A program made the translations under genes and the position numbers. The notes beneath the pieces are model-generated. The model saw nothing but the letters and a program-made list of their open reading frames with translations, did not search any database and was not told where the DNA came from. DNA of 64,000 nt from Loripinus fragilis (taxonomy: Eukaryota; Mollusca; Bivalvia; Lucinida; Lucinidae), in NCBI GenBank assembly GCA_964019695.1, contig OZ026524.1:23519656-23583655 (forward strand), read 5' to 3'. The stretch's first letter is position 1; every line of letters begins with the position of its first letter. This document shows positions 55,020 through 64,000 of this stretch, piece after piece.

Positions 55020-55188
55020 TACATATTTGTGGAACATCATTGAGTACTTTGCGGTCACAGGCTTGGCTCAGGAACCACGTGACCTAGTCAATGAACTGCC
55101 TTTTAAGATTAGTCCCTTGATTCCTCTAGATCCTATTAAAACTTTGCACTCTGTTGCTCAGTCCACACCGTTAATCCAGGCAGAATAG
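55020..55188 (+). pseudogene. Short protein-like frame, unassigned
   Basis: The frame through LWNIIEYFAVTGLAQEPRDL, VNELPFKISPLIPLDPIKTL and HSVAQSTPLIQAE ends at TAG near 55188. Its amino-acid mix is more protein-like than neighbouring frames, but I do not recognise it. It may be another piece of the gene of the 50945-56612 segment or chance. Confidence 0.2.
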
Positions 55189-55648
55189 AACTTGTCCTCT
55201 GACATTTTTATAGAACATAAGCCTTTATGGAAATCATTAATTACCTCTTCAGGAATGTACTGCATTTGAAGGATTTGATATGATATACATGTACGTTGCT
55301 TGTAAACATCAGAGGGAATAGGTTCGCCTTTGCAAACTGATGATCATCTCAAAGACAAAGCCTAGTTGGGGAGAGGAATAGTTTAAAAGAAAGCAATACC
55401 ATCTCCAGCGAGTCATTCCAAAAGTAATAATGTTGGAGAAATAGGTATCCCCTTTTACCTAAACTCTGATAGCAGATTAACAAAAAAACGACCAGATAGT
55501 ATTAATAACAGTTATCTGTTCATTTCTGAGTCTGATTCATAGTCAGGATCTTAGAACTCATGCAAATGACACTGGACATCATCAGAGAAAGTTCTGTTGT
55601 TCTTGCAGCACCACTTTCAAGAACTGTATAGAAAATGTTAGTTTAAAA

Positions 55649-55860
55649 AGTAAGTGAGTACGACCAGAAACTGCCACAATCACCCCAACAGCACGGTGAG
55701 GAAGAGGCAAGGCATGGTAACTGACTCATGACAAAGCTCGTAAAGCTTTGTCACACTCTTTTCCAGACAACTTTTCTCTTACACCGTCAACAGCAGAGAC
55801 ATCAAAAAAGTAACCGAGTATGACCAGGAAATACCAAAATCACAAACTGCAGACAAACTC
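55649..55860 (-). repeat. Two partial copies of R1
   Basis: GTAAGTGAGTACGACCAGAA (55649-55712) and GTAACCGAGTATGACCAGGA (55808-55860), the latter with CACAAACTGCAGACAA. Confidence 0.6.
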
Positions 55861-56447
55861 AAATTCAAATGACAGTTCTCCGAGTCTCGCCTTACCATGA
55901 AGGTATCCAATGCTAGCAAAACCTGTTATGAGAAGGTGCATTCCACCTTCACATAGAAAGATATATTTCATGTACATTGGTTTAGCCCAAGTGATTTCTA
56001 AAGCTTTCATAAATAAACCCATATCAAAATATGCAGACCTATAAATTTGAACAAGTAAATGTATGCGCGTTTGCACTCCCTTCAGAGTTGTATTATAACT
56101 GCTATAAACTGTTGGGGGACATTATTATTGGATAAATTGCTACACAAATGCATTTATATTTACTTGATATTGCAAGGAAAAACTCCTTTTTATGATTTAA
56201 AAATGTACTTGTAGATCAAATGCAATAAACGTGACTATTTGTAAAATTCATTGGTTTTCGCGACTTTTGCACTCAATGACCTTTAAATTATAGTTGTCAA
56301 TATGCGTAAGTAGCATATCAAATGCAAACAAAATTAATATTAACTATTGGATCATATACAACCTAATAACATGAATTTTATACAGTATGTATTCTTCTTG
56401 TCATAAGAAGAAATCATCATTCCTTTCTGAGCTATGATGACGGTACC
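55861..56447. other. No gene recognised
   Basis: Short minus-strand frames at 56076-55840 only. Confidence 0.4.
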
Positions 56448-56612
56448 CATGTTTAAAAGGCCGTAATTTTTTTCGCACAAAATTCTAAAAGTGGCATCAT
56501 GCAGTTCTGAACTCAGCACACTCTTAGCTTTAAAATGATGTATGATGCTACTTGTTACCCTTCCGGTATGGGTACATGCCACTTTTGGTGACCTCTGCTG
56601 CAGCACTAATAT

Positions 56613-56760
56613 TTCTTTGTTGTTGTTGTTGTTTTTTTTGTTGCTTTTTTTCGTTTTTTTTTCTTTCTTTTTTCTTGTTTTTCTTTTCTTTTTTTTTATA
56701 CATATTTCCTTCCTTTTCTTTTTTTTTCTTTATGTTTTCCATCCTTTTTTGTTTTGTTCA
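56613..56760. repeat. T-rich low-complexity tract
   Basis: Runs of T with interspersed TTG, TTC and CTTTT. Phe/Leu- and Lys-rich frames over it on the two strands are artefacts. Confidence 0.95.
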
Positions 56761-56799
56761 TTACTTAGATAGACCCTGGCTAAATACTTACTTATTATA

Positions 56800-57088
56800 G
56801 CCCCCGTTATAACTGCTCCCCACCCTTACCCAACCCCAACCAATTAGATATTTTTTGTTTTGTCTTCTCACCTCCACCAATGCATTCTCTGTGTTCCATG
56901 CCGTTCCATACTGCTGCTATAATGAAATACGGAGACAATGCGTGGTCCATTTTAGCAACAGTGTGGATCAAAATACACACAACATATAGAATGCACCAAT
57001 ACACCGCTTATTTCACTGTATTTGCTTTGTCCTCATACGTCATGTTTGTATGACTTGAGAGTAATAAAGATGATGTTCTGTTCTGTTC
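56800..57088 (+). mobile_element. LINE 3' end fragment
   Basis: The segment ends GAGAGTAATAAAGATGATGT followed by TCTGTTCTGTTCC, the same kind of AATAAA-plus-TCTGT tail that closes LINE B. No coding part is attached, so only the 3' end is recognisable. Confidence 0.45.
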
Positions 57089-57416
57089 CGGTATATGTTG
57101 ATGTGCTATGCAAGCGGTCGTGACCCGAGACAGCGAGTCATGCCGATGTGTAAAAAGAAACTCATTTCCCTCAACAAATTTGTGAAATGACCATCTGTTC
57201 GTTGTTTAAAGTGCGGTTTTTTCGCTATTTCAAGCCGACAAACCCGAAGTGCGAGCCATTGTATACATTAAAACAAATACTACACAGTGCATAGCCAAAA
57301 TTAAAATTGGCATATGAGAGAAAAATAATCTATATAATTTTTGTTCAGTTTTTACAGGAAATCCCAACCCTCCGGACCACCGTTCAGTGGGCAACTAAGC
57401 AAGGAAAGGAAGAAGG

Positions 57417-57560
57417 CAAAGATCAGGTATCGATACAATCAAGTACCACACCCAGGACACCACATGGGAAAGTGAAAAAAACCACAAGAAAACATCACAT
57501 TCAAGAGAGCCAAGAGGTCAACCCTTTCCCGGCAGGTGACCACATGGCTGCAATGAACAG
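57417..57560 (+). repeat. Dispersed repeat R4, copy 2
   Basis: AAAGATCAGGTATCGATACA, ATCAAGTACCACACC-CAGGA and CACATGGGAAAGTG match 63793-63965 (AAAGATCAGGAATCGATATA ...). A short piece also occurs at 16502-16548 within element 2. Frames over the two copies are similar, so coding ancestry is possible. Confidence 0.65.
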
Positions 57561-58255
57561 ACATGTGACCATTTAACTACTCGTAATTGATAGAAGAGAC
57601 TTTACCGTTAGTTACACTGTTCTTGTAAGAAAATGCATATGCCGGCTAGGGCAAGCTCAATCGCCTGAACCCAAAGGTTACGTGCAAATTCGCGGTTAAT
57701 TTTTATACGCCATTTTAATAGAGCAAATTAAATACACTTGTTAATTTTTTGTTTTTTTTAGAAATAAATGGTTTATATTCACGATTTTGGGACAATGACG
57801 CATGCCCCTGGAATTGGGAATTTTAGCGCGAAAACGCCTAAAATTGCGATTTTTAGTGTTGTTAGCTATATTGTCAAATCATAAAATACATCATATTTAT
57901 CTGAATTTAGCTGTACTGTTAACTTGCATGATGTTATTTTATGAGACTGCGCAATGTAGAATATTACCAGGGCTACCACTCATATTTTTGAGGGTACATG
58001 ACATGTATCCTCTAGGGCAAAATGTAGAGGGCACAATTTTAGAGGGTGCATGGACCCACGAAAATTCCGACAGCTAAGCATTTTGAAAGCGCAGAGTAGG
58101 CCTAGATTTCCTACTAACTGCTAAAAATGATTCTGCAAACCCACCCTAAACAAATTTGAGCAGGGCTCCCCTTTACACAATTTGCATAAAAATGACAAAG
58201 TCAACACACTAAAAACATTTGGCAGGGGTTCCCTTATACATTATGACTTTCCGTT
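57561..58255. other. No gene recognised
   Basis: A 91-codon frame at 57802-58077 has no recognisable features. Confidence 0.4.
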
Positions 58256-58363
58256 GACCCCAGTCCTTTTCCCAGCCAACATAAATTGATTTTTGGTACG
58301 GCACGTGAACCATAGTCGGAACTGAAATTCACAAGACCTTGCATAAGAAATAGTTGGTGTAAA

Positions 58364-58368
58364 TTATT

Positions 58369-58416
<48 letters not shown>

Positions 58417-58445
58417 TATAATAATAATAATGATAATAATAAAAA
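58364..58445. repeat. (AAT)n microsatellite
   Basis: About 25 units of AAT/TAA with few interruptions. The poly-Ile minus-strand frame is an artefact. Confidence 0.98.
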
Positions 58446-58737
58446 TATTTAAAAATAATGTCAATGGCAATTTTATATTGCTGTTTGTATTACTCAGCCA
58501 TGTAGATTTAGTAGCGACTGTGGTCTACGTGACCGACCGTCAGTTGTAAAATTCGAGCTAAAGCTGACAGTACTTGAACCTTAGTCGCAAATGAAACTCA
58601 TTTGAGCCTGACATGTGATTTCCAACAATGTCGCATTTTGACAGGTGTGGACTCAGACGAGCCTGTGTAGCCTCCTTTTAAGCTTAGGAACTCCTTATGA
58701 TGTTCAGTCGGTGGCTTGGCAGTCATATAAAGCTCAG

Positions 58738-58803
58738 GCGACTAGCAAAGGCTCTGACCAGGCTGTGCTTATGTACAGGCTGATCTGAGGCTTTGCTGGT
58801 CGC
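58738..58803. repeat. Hairpin with GCGACTAGCAAAGGCTC arms
   Basis: GCGACTAGCAAAGGCTC and GAGGCTTTGCTGGTCGC are inverted with two mismatches. The inner sequence GACCAGGCTG/CAGGCTGATC is itself partly paired or repeated. Confidence 0.6.
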
Positions 58804-59336
58804 ACATACCGAATTGTTGGAAATCTCATGCACTGGCTCATTTGTCCTTGCATAGGAAATTATTTGGTGAAAATAACAATATACAATAATATTGCCTCTG
58901 ACAAGTTAAATATTGGTCGGAGTGTAGTTTTGGTAGTGACTGTGGTTTACGTGACCAACCGTCAGTTGTAGCAATTGAGCTGAAGCTGTCGACACGTAGA
59001 CCATAGTCGCAATTGAAACTCATTGGGCCTGGCATGAGAAATTATTTGGTATAAATAAAGTTGAGGAATTTCATTTCATATTATCAGAACTGTACTTTTG
59101 AAAATGGAATTTGTTTATGTTATCAAGCAGAATACTCCTGTTTGATAATGCATCATTGGACGCATTATTAAATACTGTACATATGTATATATATGAATTA
59201 TGTTTTGCTTTCATTGCCTATGCATTTGTAATACCCGTGTATGCTCTTCACTTGTGGGGGAAATAAATAATATTATTACTTACAGGGGAAATTACCTGTT
59301 AATGCAAAGAAGTAGCCCACGGCTGATATGCCGATC

Positions 59337-59343
59337 GTTAAAG
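59337..59343. repeat. Target-site duplication GTTAAAG, left copy (LINE C)
   Basis: GTTAAAG here recurs at 60532-60538, directly after the A-rich tail of LINE C. Confidence 0.75.
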
Positions 59344-59347
59344 TAAT

Positions 59348-60076
59348 ATGCAACGTATACCTGACGATTCATCAATTTTCACTGCTGAAGCCAAAGCAGT
59401 TGATCTAGCTTTAGATTGCATTAGCACTTGTGATGCTAACAATAAATTTATTATGTTCTCTGACTCGCTTTCTGTATTGAAAGCAATGAACCATACCAGT
59501 TCAAAGAATCCACAGATTCAGAAACTTTTAGAAAAATGTCATGAGCTTTTAGCTAATAAAGAAATTGTTCTCTGTTGGATTCCTAGTCATATAGGTATCC
59601 AAGGGAATGAGATGGTAGATAAGCAAGCAAAAACCTCGCTTTCATTAGTTGGTTCAACTTCTTTTAAGATTCCATTTTCTAATTTTAAGCCATCTATCAA
59701 TAAATATATCTTGGAAGAATGGCAAACTTCATGGAGTAACAGCATTGGAAATAAATTTCTTGACATAAAACCAACTATTGGTGAATATCAATCAGTTGTT
59801 CGAAACATTAGAAAAGAAGAAGTAGTTTTAGCTCGACTCCACTTAGGTCATACAAGAGTCACTCATTCATACTTACTACAAGGTGAAGAGCAGCCACAAT
59901 GTGTTGGTTGCGACGCACCATTCACTGTACGTCACTTCCTTTTGGAATGTGGCGACTTTGCTCAAGTAAGAAATAATTGCTTCCATGTTGATAACATGAA
60001 AAATTTATTTCAAGATATACATATTGTTAGTATTATGACATTTTTAAGACAAATAAATCTTTTTAACAAAATCTAA
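59348..60076 (+). pseudogene. LINE C ORF2 end: RNase H domain and zinc knuckle
   Basis: The 242 residues begin inside an RNase H fold: IFTAEAKAVDLALD (catalytic Glu), FSDSLSVLKAM (catalytic Asp), CWIPSHIGIQGNEMVDKQAK (His and final Asp). RNase H removes the RNA strand after reverse transcription. The C-terminal part has RLHLGHTRVTHSYLLQGEE and a C-x2-C-x7-H-x4-C knuckle (CVGC...RHFLLEC), then INLFNKI and the stop. The first ATG is simply where truncation left it; the usual protein would be about 1000 residues longer with endonuclease and reverse transcriptase. The surviving part has no stops, so the copy may be fairly young. It is not alike in sequence to LINE A or B. Confidence 0.88.
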
Positions 60077-60325
60077 TTGCAATTTTTAAAACCATGTTTT
60101 GTTTTACATTTGTATCAGAACATAATACAGATTCTTTTATGTTGTAGTCTGTTTAGTTAAAGAACATGTACACTTATCTGAATAGCTGTTTGAAAACGTC
60201 AGATATTGTACGTGGTCTCTCCTGTCAACAACCATATTACAACATATTACCATTATAAAAACTCATCACCATCATTCCTTTTATTTTATCTTACAAATTT
60301 TTACTTTTTCCATCCACATCATAAA

Positions 60326-60445
60326 TAGTTAGTGAGTATGATCAGGAAATACCATAATCACAAACTGCAGACAACCCCGTGGCACCGCGAGGAAGAGTCG
60401 CTCAACCATCACGAGACACCAGGAAGACAAATTAAGCAAAGCAAT
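60326..60445 (-). repeat. R1 copy inside LINE C
   Basis: AGTGAGTATGATCAGGAAAT through GACAAATTAAGCAAAGCAAT, the same end of the family as in 18139-18310. LINE C 3' sequence follows immediately. Confidence 0.75.
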
Positions 60446-60538
60446 GTTTAGTCATGTTTAGTTTAATACCATCTGACGCTAATGACCCACAAGGGTTGAT
60501 GCGTCGTTAAGCACCAAACAAACAAACAAAAGTTAAAG

Positions 60539-62022
60539 GGCACAACACCATTGGACCCTGATAGTGTAACGACAAGATTTACATCGTAGTAGCATGACAG
60601 AGATGCCAATAGTAGTAATGTGAACGGGAACAAATAAACAACTATTAGCTTTTCAAAAAAGCTGGCGGTCGTTTAGCCTTATAATTGTATGTATTCTTGC
60701 CCACTGCATGCTTCCATTTTGAACTTCTAGAGCTTGTACATGTATATTTATTCTAAGCTCTGATTATTAAAATCTGAACTGTAATTTGTTACCATTTAAC
60801 ACATGCTTCCAGCGAGGATGTTGCTTGATCTTTTGAAAGCACCCGGCTTATGCGTGGTATGTTTTGGTAATGTATCTAGCATGCGACACATTTATCGAAA
60901 ATCATTTGACAACACTAGACAGCACATTTTTCTTAAAACTGATGCCAGAAAATCAAACTCCGTGACCCCAAGATGTGTTCACAATTAAATTTGGGATTCC
61001 TAGGATTTATGCTTGCGACACGATTTTTCTAGATCTGATGGCAGTGGTAAAGGTGCGTGACGCTCCATGACCCTAAATGAATTAAGACACGAATTTTGGC
61101 ATTCCTACCTAAAATAATATAGGAGATATACTCTGGATATGATATTAACACTCAAACACTTAGGACACTAAGGACAGGCAGTTTGATTAATGTATGCATC
61201 CCTTTGGGGGCATAAAACCTGTTTGTCATGACCGCCATAAGACAGTGCCTGAATTCATAGTAATTCTATGTGATCAGATGGGAATAACAAACATATAAGT
61301 ACGTTTATTGATGTGAAGTTCGCTCGCACTCTTTGCCAATCAAGGATGTTTTGACTTTGGGACGTTTTACTTTCGCCAGCTATTTTGAAAAGCTAATACT
61401 TATTGCGTTTATATAAGCGGCAGGGCAAATTGACGAATTAAATTCGCAAACGAGCTTGCCTCGCGCTATAGGTAGCCCTTCAGATTTCACGGACAGTTTA
61501 CTTCGCTCTGTAGGTCAACCTACGATATTTGGTACCCCACTCTTTGTTCAGCAGCGAATAAAATATAGCCTGAGCACGGCATAAAGGTTTGGTCAAAACT
61601 TGAATTTGATGTGTGTTTTGATTGAAGTTTATATAAAGGGCCGGCCATGGCTGACCGCAACAAACAATTTTAAACACAATTTACTCGACAAAACGATGAT
61701 TTTTCATCGAAATTTTTTACGACTTGAAATTGGATTTTTTTATCCGAACATTGGAGAAAAGAAAAGTTTTGACATTGGGAATATAACCGTAAAACGGCCA
61801 AAAATAAGCCCTGCAAATAGACTATTGTCGATTTATATAAAACAGACTATAATCATGTCCAGAATGGGCCTTGGAAAAGTTACACATATTTTATTTAAAT
61901 CGCGTGACATCAATGGAAAGTCCTTTCGGATTTAGTGGGTTTTTTATTTTATAATGCACTTCTTTACTGTGTTCAAGGCATGTAAACAATGATAATACAG
62001 CACTTTACAAATGCTATACATC
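60539..62022. other. No gene supported
   Basis: A 111-codon plus-strand frame (61600-61935, starting MNLMCVLIEVYIKGRPWL) has no recognisable domain and is AT-rich in composition. Otherwise short frames. Confidence 0.4.
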
Positions 62023-62040
62023 GGGGGGGGGGGGGGGGGT
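62023..62040. repeat. G homopolymer
   Basis: Run of about 18 G after ATC. Similar C/G runs occur at 24561-24576, 27011-27032 and 62514-62521. Confidence 0.95.
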
Positions 62041-62714
62041 GTTGACCTATATTCGAGATTAGGTCGCATTGTCTTGCGCAGGCGCGATACTAAAGAGATG
62101 CTTCCCGGCGATGACAATGGATTAGGTCGTTAATATATACAGTGCACAGACTGGTTCTCTCCCATTTACATGTAGGTTTTTACGTTTAGTTGCATGTTTA
62201 ATAAGATTGTATGGACATTCTGAGTTTTTACCAATGAGAGCATCTTTATCCAGTTGTTGTGATGAATATTACAATTTAAGAATACTTCTGATTGGTGAAT
62301 AATTTACATAAAATGTAGGTCTAAAGCGATAATACCGATGCTTAAAACAGAGCCATCAGGGTAAGACTAGCTACAAGTATATGATATGACACATTGATGA
62401 AAAATTGTTTTAAGGACTGGAGCCAGTCTATACATCTCCTTGACCCTTTTGACAGGGCAGGGTCTGGTGTCTCCAATCAGCTGTTCATGCTAAGGCCCAG
62501 AAATTATGGATCCCCCCCCCCGCCAAAAAAAAAAAAATATATATAAATAAAACAACAAAAAACAACTCAGTTATCTTCAATTTTTTTATATAATTCTGCT
62601 ACTAACCAACTGTCCATCCATCTCCATATATCGGAATTTACAAGAATGCCTTGAATGGAGTGGTTTTATTCTTGTTTGATTTGATTCTAAACGCCCCATT
62701 CAACAATTTTTTCA
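62041..62714. other. No gene recognised
   Basis: Includes the joined flanks matching the 21346-21703 insertion site (62066-62115) and a C-run plus A-run with (TA)n near 62514-62550. Confidence 0.4.
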
Positions 62715-62865
62715 GCTAGGTCGGGACGGGTATTCCTGTGTTGAACCAGTATTAAGCAAGGATTAATGTGTCTTGCTCAAGGAAACAACGCAGTGACGCC
62801 GGTGATGTCTCGGTCTCGAGTCAAGTACTCTATCACCGAGCCACTGCGCTCACTAGAAGGGAGTG
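62715..62865 (-). mobile_element. SINE-like element
   Basis: On the minus strand GAGCGCAGTGGCTCGGTGAT then AGAGTACTTGACTCGAG resembles a tRNA-type head with an A box. Downstream lies TTCCTTGAGCAAGACACATT, like the conserved core found in many animal SINEs. The B box is not clear and no tail or target copy was identified, so this is a tentative call. Confidence 0.45.
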
Positions 62866-63210
62866 GTCAACATGCAGATTTATAGCACCATGTACATGTA
62901 GATCAATAACCAAATTTTAACCTGTACTTAAACTGCTTTTGCTGCACTGTCAATCAATCTTGGACAACATATGTACATAGTCACACAGTTCGCTAATACC
63001 CGGTTAACCGAGGGAAGAACTATAACGGGAAGAAGAAGAAAAGGATGTATTCTACAGAAAACTATGTTTACCGATCTCACTTGACCATCGCCTAGCAGTA
63101 GCTAAATGCCTCGTTGAGCTGTTTATTTCGGGTAATCTTTTTTGATGGCAGTGAGAGGTCGTGAGAGCCTACAATATCTGAACATGATATCGGCCTCAGT
63201 GCAAGACAAA
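62866..63210. other. No gene recognised
   Basis: Unremarkable AT-rich sequence without repeats that I could identify. Confidence 0.4.
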
Positions 63211-63285
63211 AGTAAGTGAGTATGAGGAGGAAATGCAATAATGACACACTGCAGACCAACACCCGTGAGGAGGAGACACTGAATA
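63211..63285 (-). repeat. Diverged partial copy of R1
   Basis: AAGTAAGTGAGTATGAGGAG, then ACACTGCAGACCAAC and CGTGAGGAGGAGACACTG. Confidence 0.5.
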
Positions 63286-63412
63286 CTTACATCTACATGA
63301 CATCAAGAGAACAATTAAACCATATAAGTCGAATGGAATTTCCCAGTTTTAGAAATTGGACCAGTCCATTTCCGTAATGTCAGAATAATGTCAAAAAAAA
63401 GTATTTAATAAA

Positions 63413-63581
63413 CATATTATTATAATAGTAACTTGATCCTGCGTACAGTTTCACGTCTCGTGGGTTAGCCCATATCATCGGATCACCCTCAACGCTTCGC
63501 GTCTCGTGTGATCCGATGATATGAGCTAATCCACTCTACGTGATACAGTACGCCGGATCAAGTTACTGTTATAATAATGTG
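63413..63581. mobile_element. Palindromic MITE-like element (169 bp)
   Basis: Almost the whole element is one inverted repeat. ATTATTATAATAGTAACTTG on the left pairs with CAAGTTACTGTTATAATAAT on the right. Further in, GATCC-GCGTAC, TCACGT, GG-TTAGC and CATATCATCGGATCAC pair too, leaving a short loop near 63490-63505. Non-coding. Confidence 0.8.
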
Positions 63582-63792
63582 TATATAATATAATAGCATA
63601 ATCGCGGATCAAACCAGTTTGCCAAATCCTGACGTCATTGTGTACCCACAGCAGAGCTTCAGTTGACAAACTGTAAGGGCAGCACTTACATAGGTATTTG
63701 CAGATATACCCCCACCTAAATGAAAATGATGAATATGGTTATGTCATTCACTTCTGTGGTTTGTCTCAACTTGGAGCGTTAAGAAAGGCGAC

Positions 63793-63965
63793 AAAGATCA
63801 GGAATCGATATAATCAAGCACCACACTTGACCCAGGGTACCACATTGGAAAGTGACAAAAACAATTGGTCATCACAAACAAGAGCCAAGATTTCAGCCAT
63901 TTCCCAGCAGTTGACAACAAGGCAGCAATGGACAGATGCGAAAACATGGAAAAATATAAGACATA
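63793..63965 (+). repeat. Dispersed repeat R4, copy 3
   Basis: AAAGATCAGGAATCGATATA, ATCAAGCACCACACTTGACC, CACATTGGAAAGTGACAAAA and AGAGCCAAGATTTCAGCCAT parallel 57417-57560. The frame across it (63698-63970) resembles that of the other copy. It probably continues past the window edge. Confidence 0.65.
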
Positions 63966-64000
63966 GATAACACAAATGATCCACAAAGAAGCACCGCCTT

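Larger units (their letters stand above)
50945..56612. mobile_element. Candidate 5.7-kb element bounded by about 165-bp inverted repeats
   Basis: ATATTAGTGCTGCAGCA begins the left arm (50945-51112). Its inverse ends the right arm (about 56448-56612). Shared blocks in order are TACCCATACC-G-AGGGTAAC, AAGTA, TTAAAGCT-AGAGT, AACTGCATGATGCCACTT, AAAATTTTGTGCGAAA and TTACGGCC. No target duplication is obvious. The interior holds an open frame of a repetitive protein family (53625-53936) and an R1 copy. It could be a DNA transposon or two unrelated inverted copies of one repeat. Confidence 0.5.
58300..59060. repeat. Diverged copies of an about 120-bp repeat
   Basis: GACTGTGGTCTACGTGACCG at about 58514 and GACTGTGGTTTACGTGACCA at about 58937 start the best copies; both continue ACCGTCAGTTGTA, GAGCT-AAGCTG, TAGTCGCAA-TGAAACTCATT and GCCTGRCATG. 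Partial copies lie at about 58300-58375 and 58833-58880. Confidence 0.7.
59344..60531 (+). mobile_element. LINE C, 5'-truncated, with tail and 7-bp target duplication
   Basis: Starts within the RNase H domain, carries the remaining coding end and a 3' untranslated region, and ends GTCGTTAAGCACC with a (CAAA)n tail. GTTAAAG copies bound it exactly. An R1 repeat copy (60326-60445) interrupts its 3' untranslated region. The RNase H and the 3' end resemble I/Nimb-type LINEs, an assignment from memory. Confidence 0.8.

Noticed and set aside
56542..56800. Phe-rich plus-strand and Lys-rich minus-strand frames
   Set aside because: Both arise from a T-rich low-complexity tract.
58234..58470. Frame with a long poly-Ile run
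   Set aside because: Translation of the (AAT)n microsatellite.
61600..61935. 111-codon frame
   Set aside because: No recognisable domain, AT-driven composition and no supporting context; treated as probable chance.

Overview
This window looks like a repeat-dense, AT-rich stretch of an animal genome, probably a marine invertebrate and most likely a mollusc such as a bivalve. That placement rests on the kinds of repeats seen, not on a host marker gene. I could not support any ordinary host gene, rRNA, tRNA or CRISPR array. Almost everything recognisable is satellite DNA, transposons, or transposon wreckage. There is one short run of Ns (49886-49908).

Region 1 (1 to about 20420) is a 70-bp satellite array. 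It has a higher-order structure of about 3.64-3.78 kb and starts outside the window. Two large related terminal-inverted-repeat (TIR) elements cut it: element 1 (7995-12404, 3-bp target duplication TAA) and element 2 (14500-20093, 3-bp target duplication CAT). Their boundaries are clear because the interrupted satellite acts as a ruler. The unoccupied version of the element 1 site survives in the paralogous array copy at 4355-4357. Both elements carry decayed pieces of the same uncharacterised protein family. Both have arms in which the end sequence and a palindrome GTAACRTATGTTAC are iterated.

Region 2 (about 20420-32290) has no supported gene. It holds many small palindromic or foldback insertions, MITE-like pairs and short tandem duplications. 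These include a perfect 35-bp inverted repeat bracketed by 10-bp direct repeats (21951-22050).

Region 3 (32290-48992) is a Russian doll. LINE A, a non-LTR retrotransposon fragment, is split at its reverse transcriptase by LINE B (32829-48036, target duplication TGTATT). LINE B is split inside its endonuclease by a 9.4-kb TIR element (33998-43417; ends CACAGTA, 5-bp duplication AGATT). That element contains a Tc1/mariner element (41263-42455) and a foldback element made of GGATATCC palindromes (35335-36356), plus two further tandem arrays. Removing each insert together with one target copy restores an open reading frame across both LINE breakpoints, which fixes the order of events. The 9.4-kb element has no recognisable transposase. 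Its ends recall the Transib/RAG transposon group, and I consider it the most interesting object here.

Region 4 (48993-64000) is a mosaic: a dispersed hairpin repeat family; a 5.7-kb segment bounded by about 165-bp inverted repeats (50945-56612) holding an unlisted 103-codon reading frame; microsatellites; a 5'-truncated LINE with an RNase H domain and 7-bp target duplication (59344-60531); a SINE-like element; and a palindromic MITE near the right edge. No genes appear to work together in a pathway; the window is a record of successive insertions.
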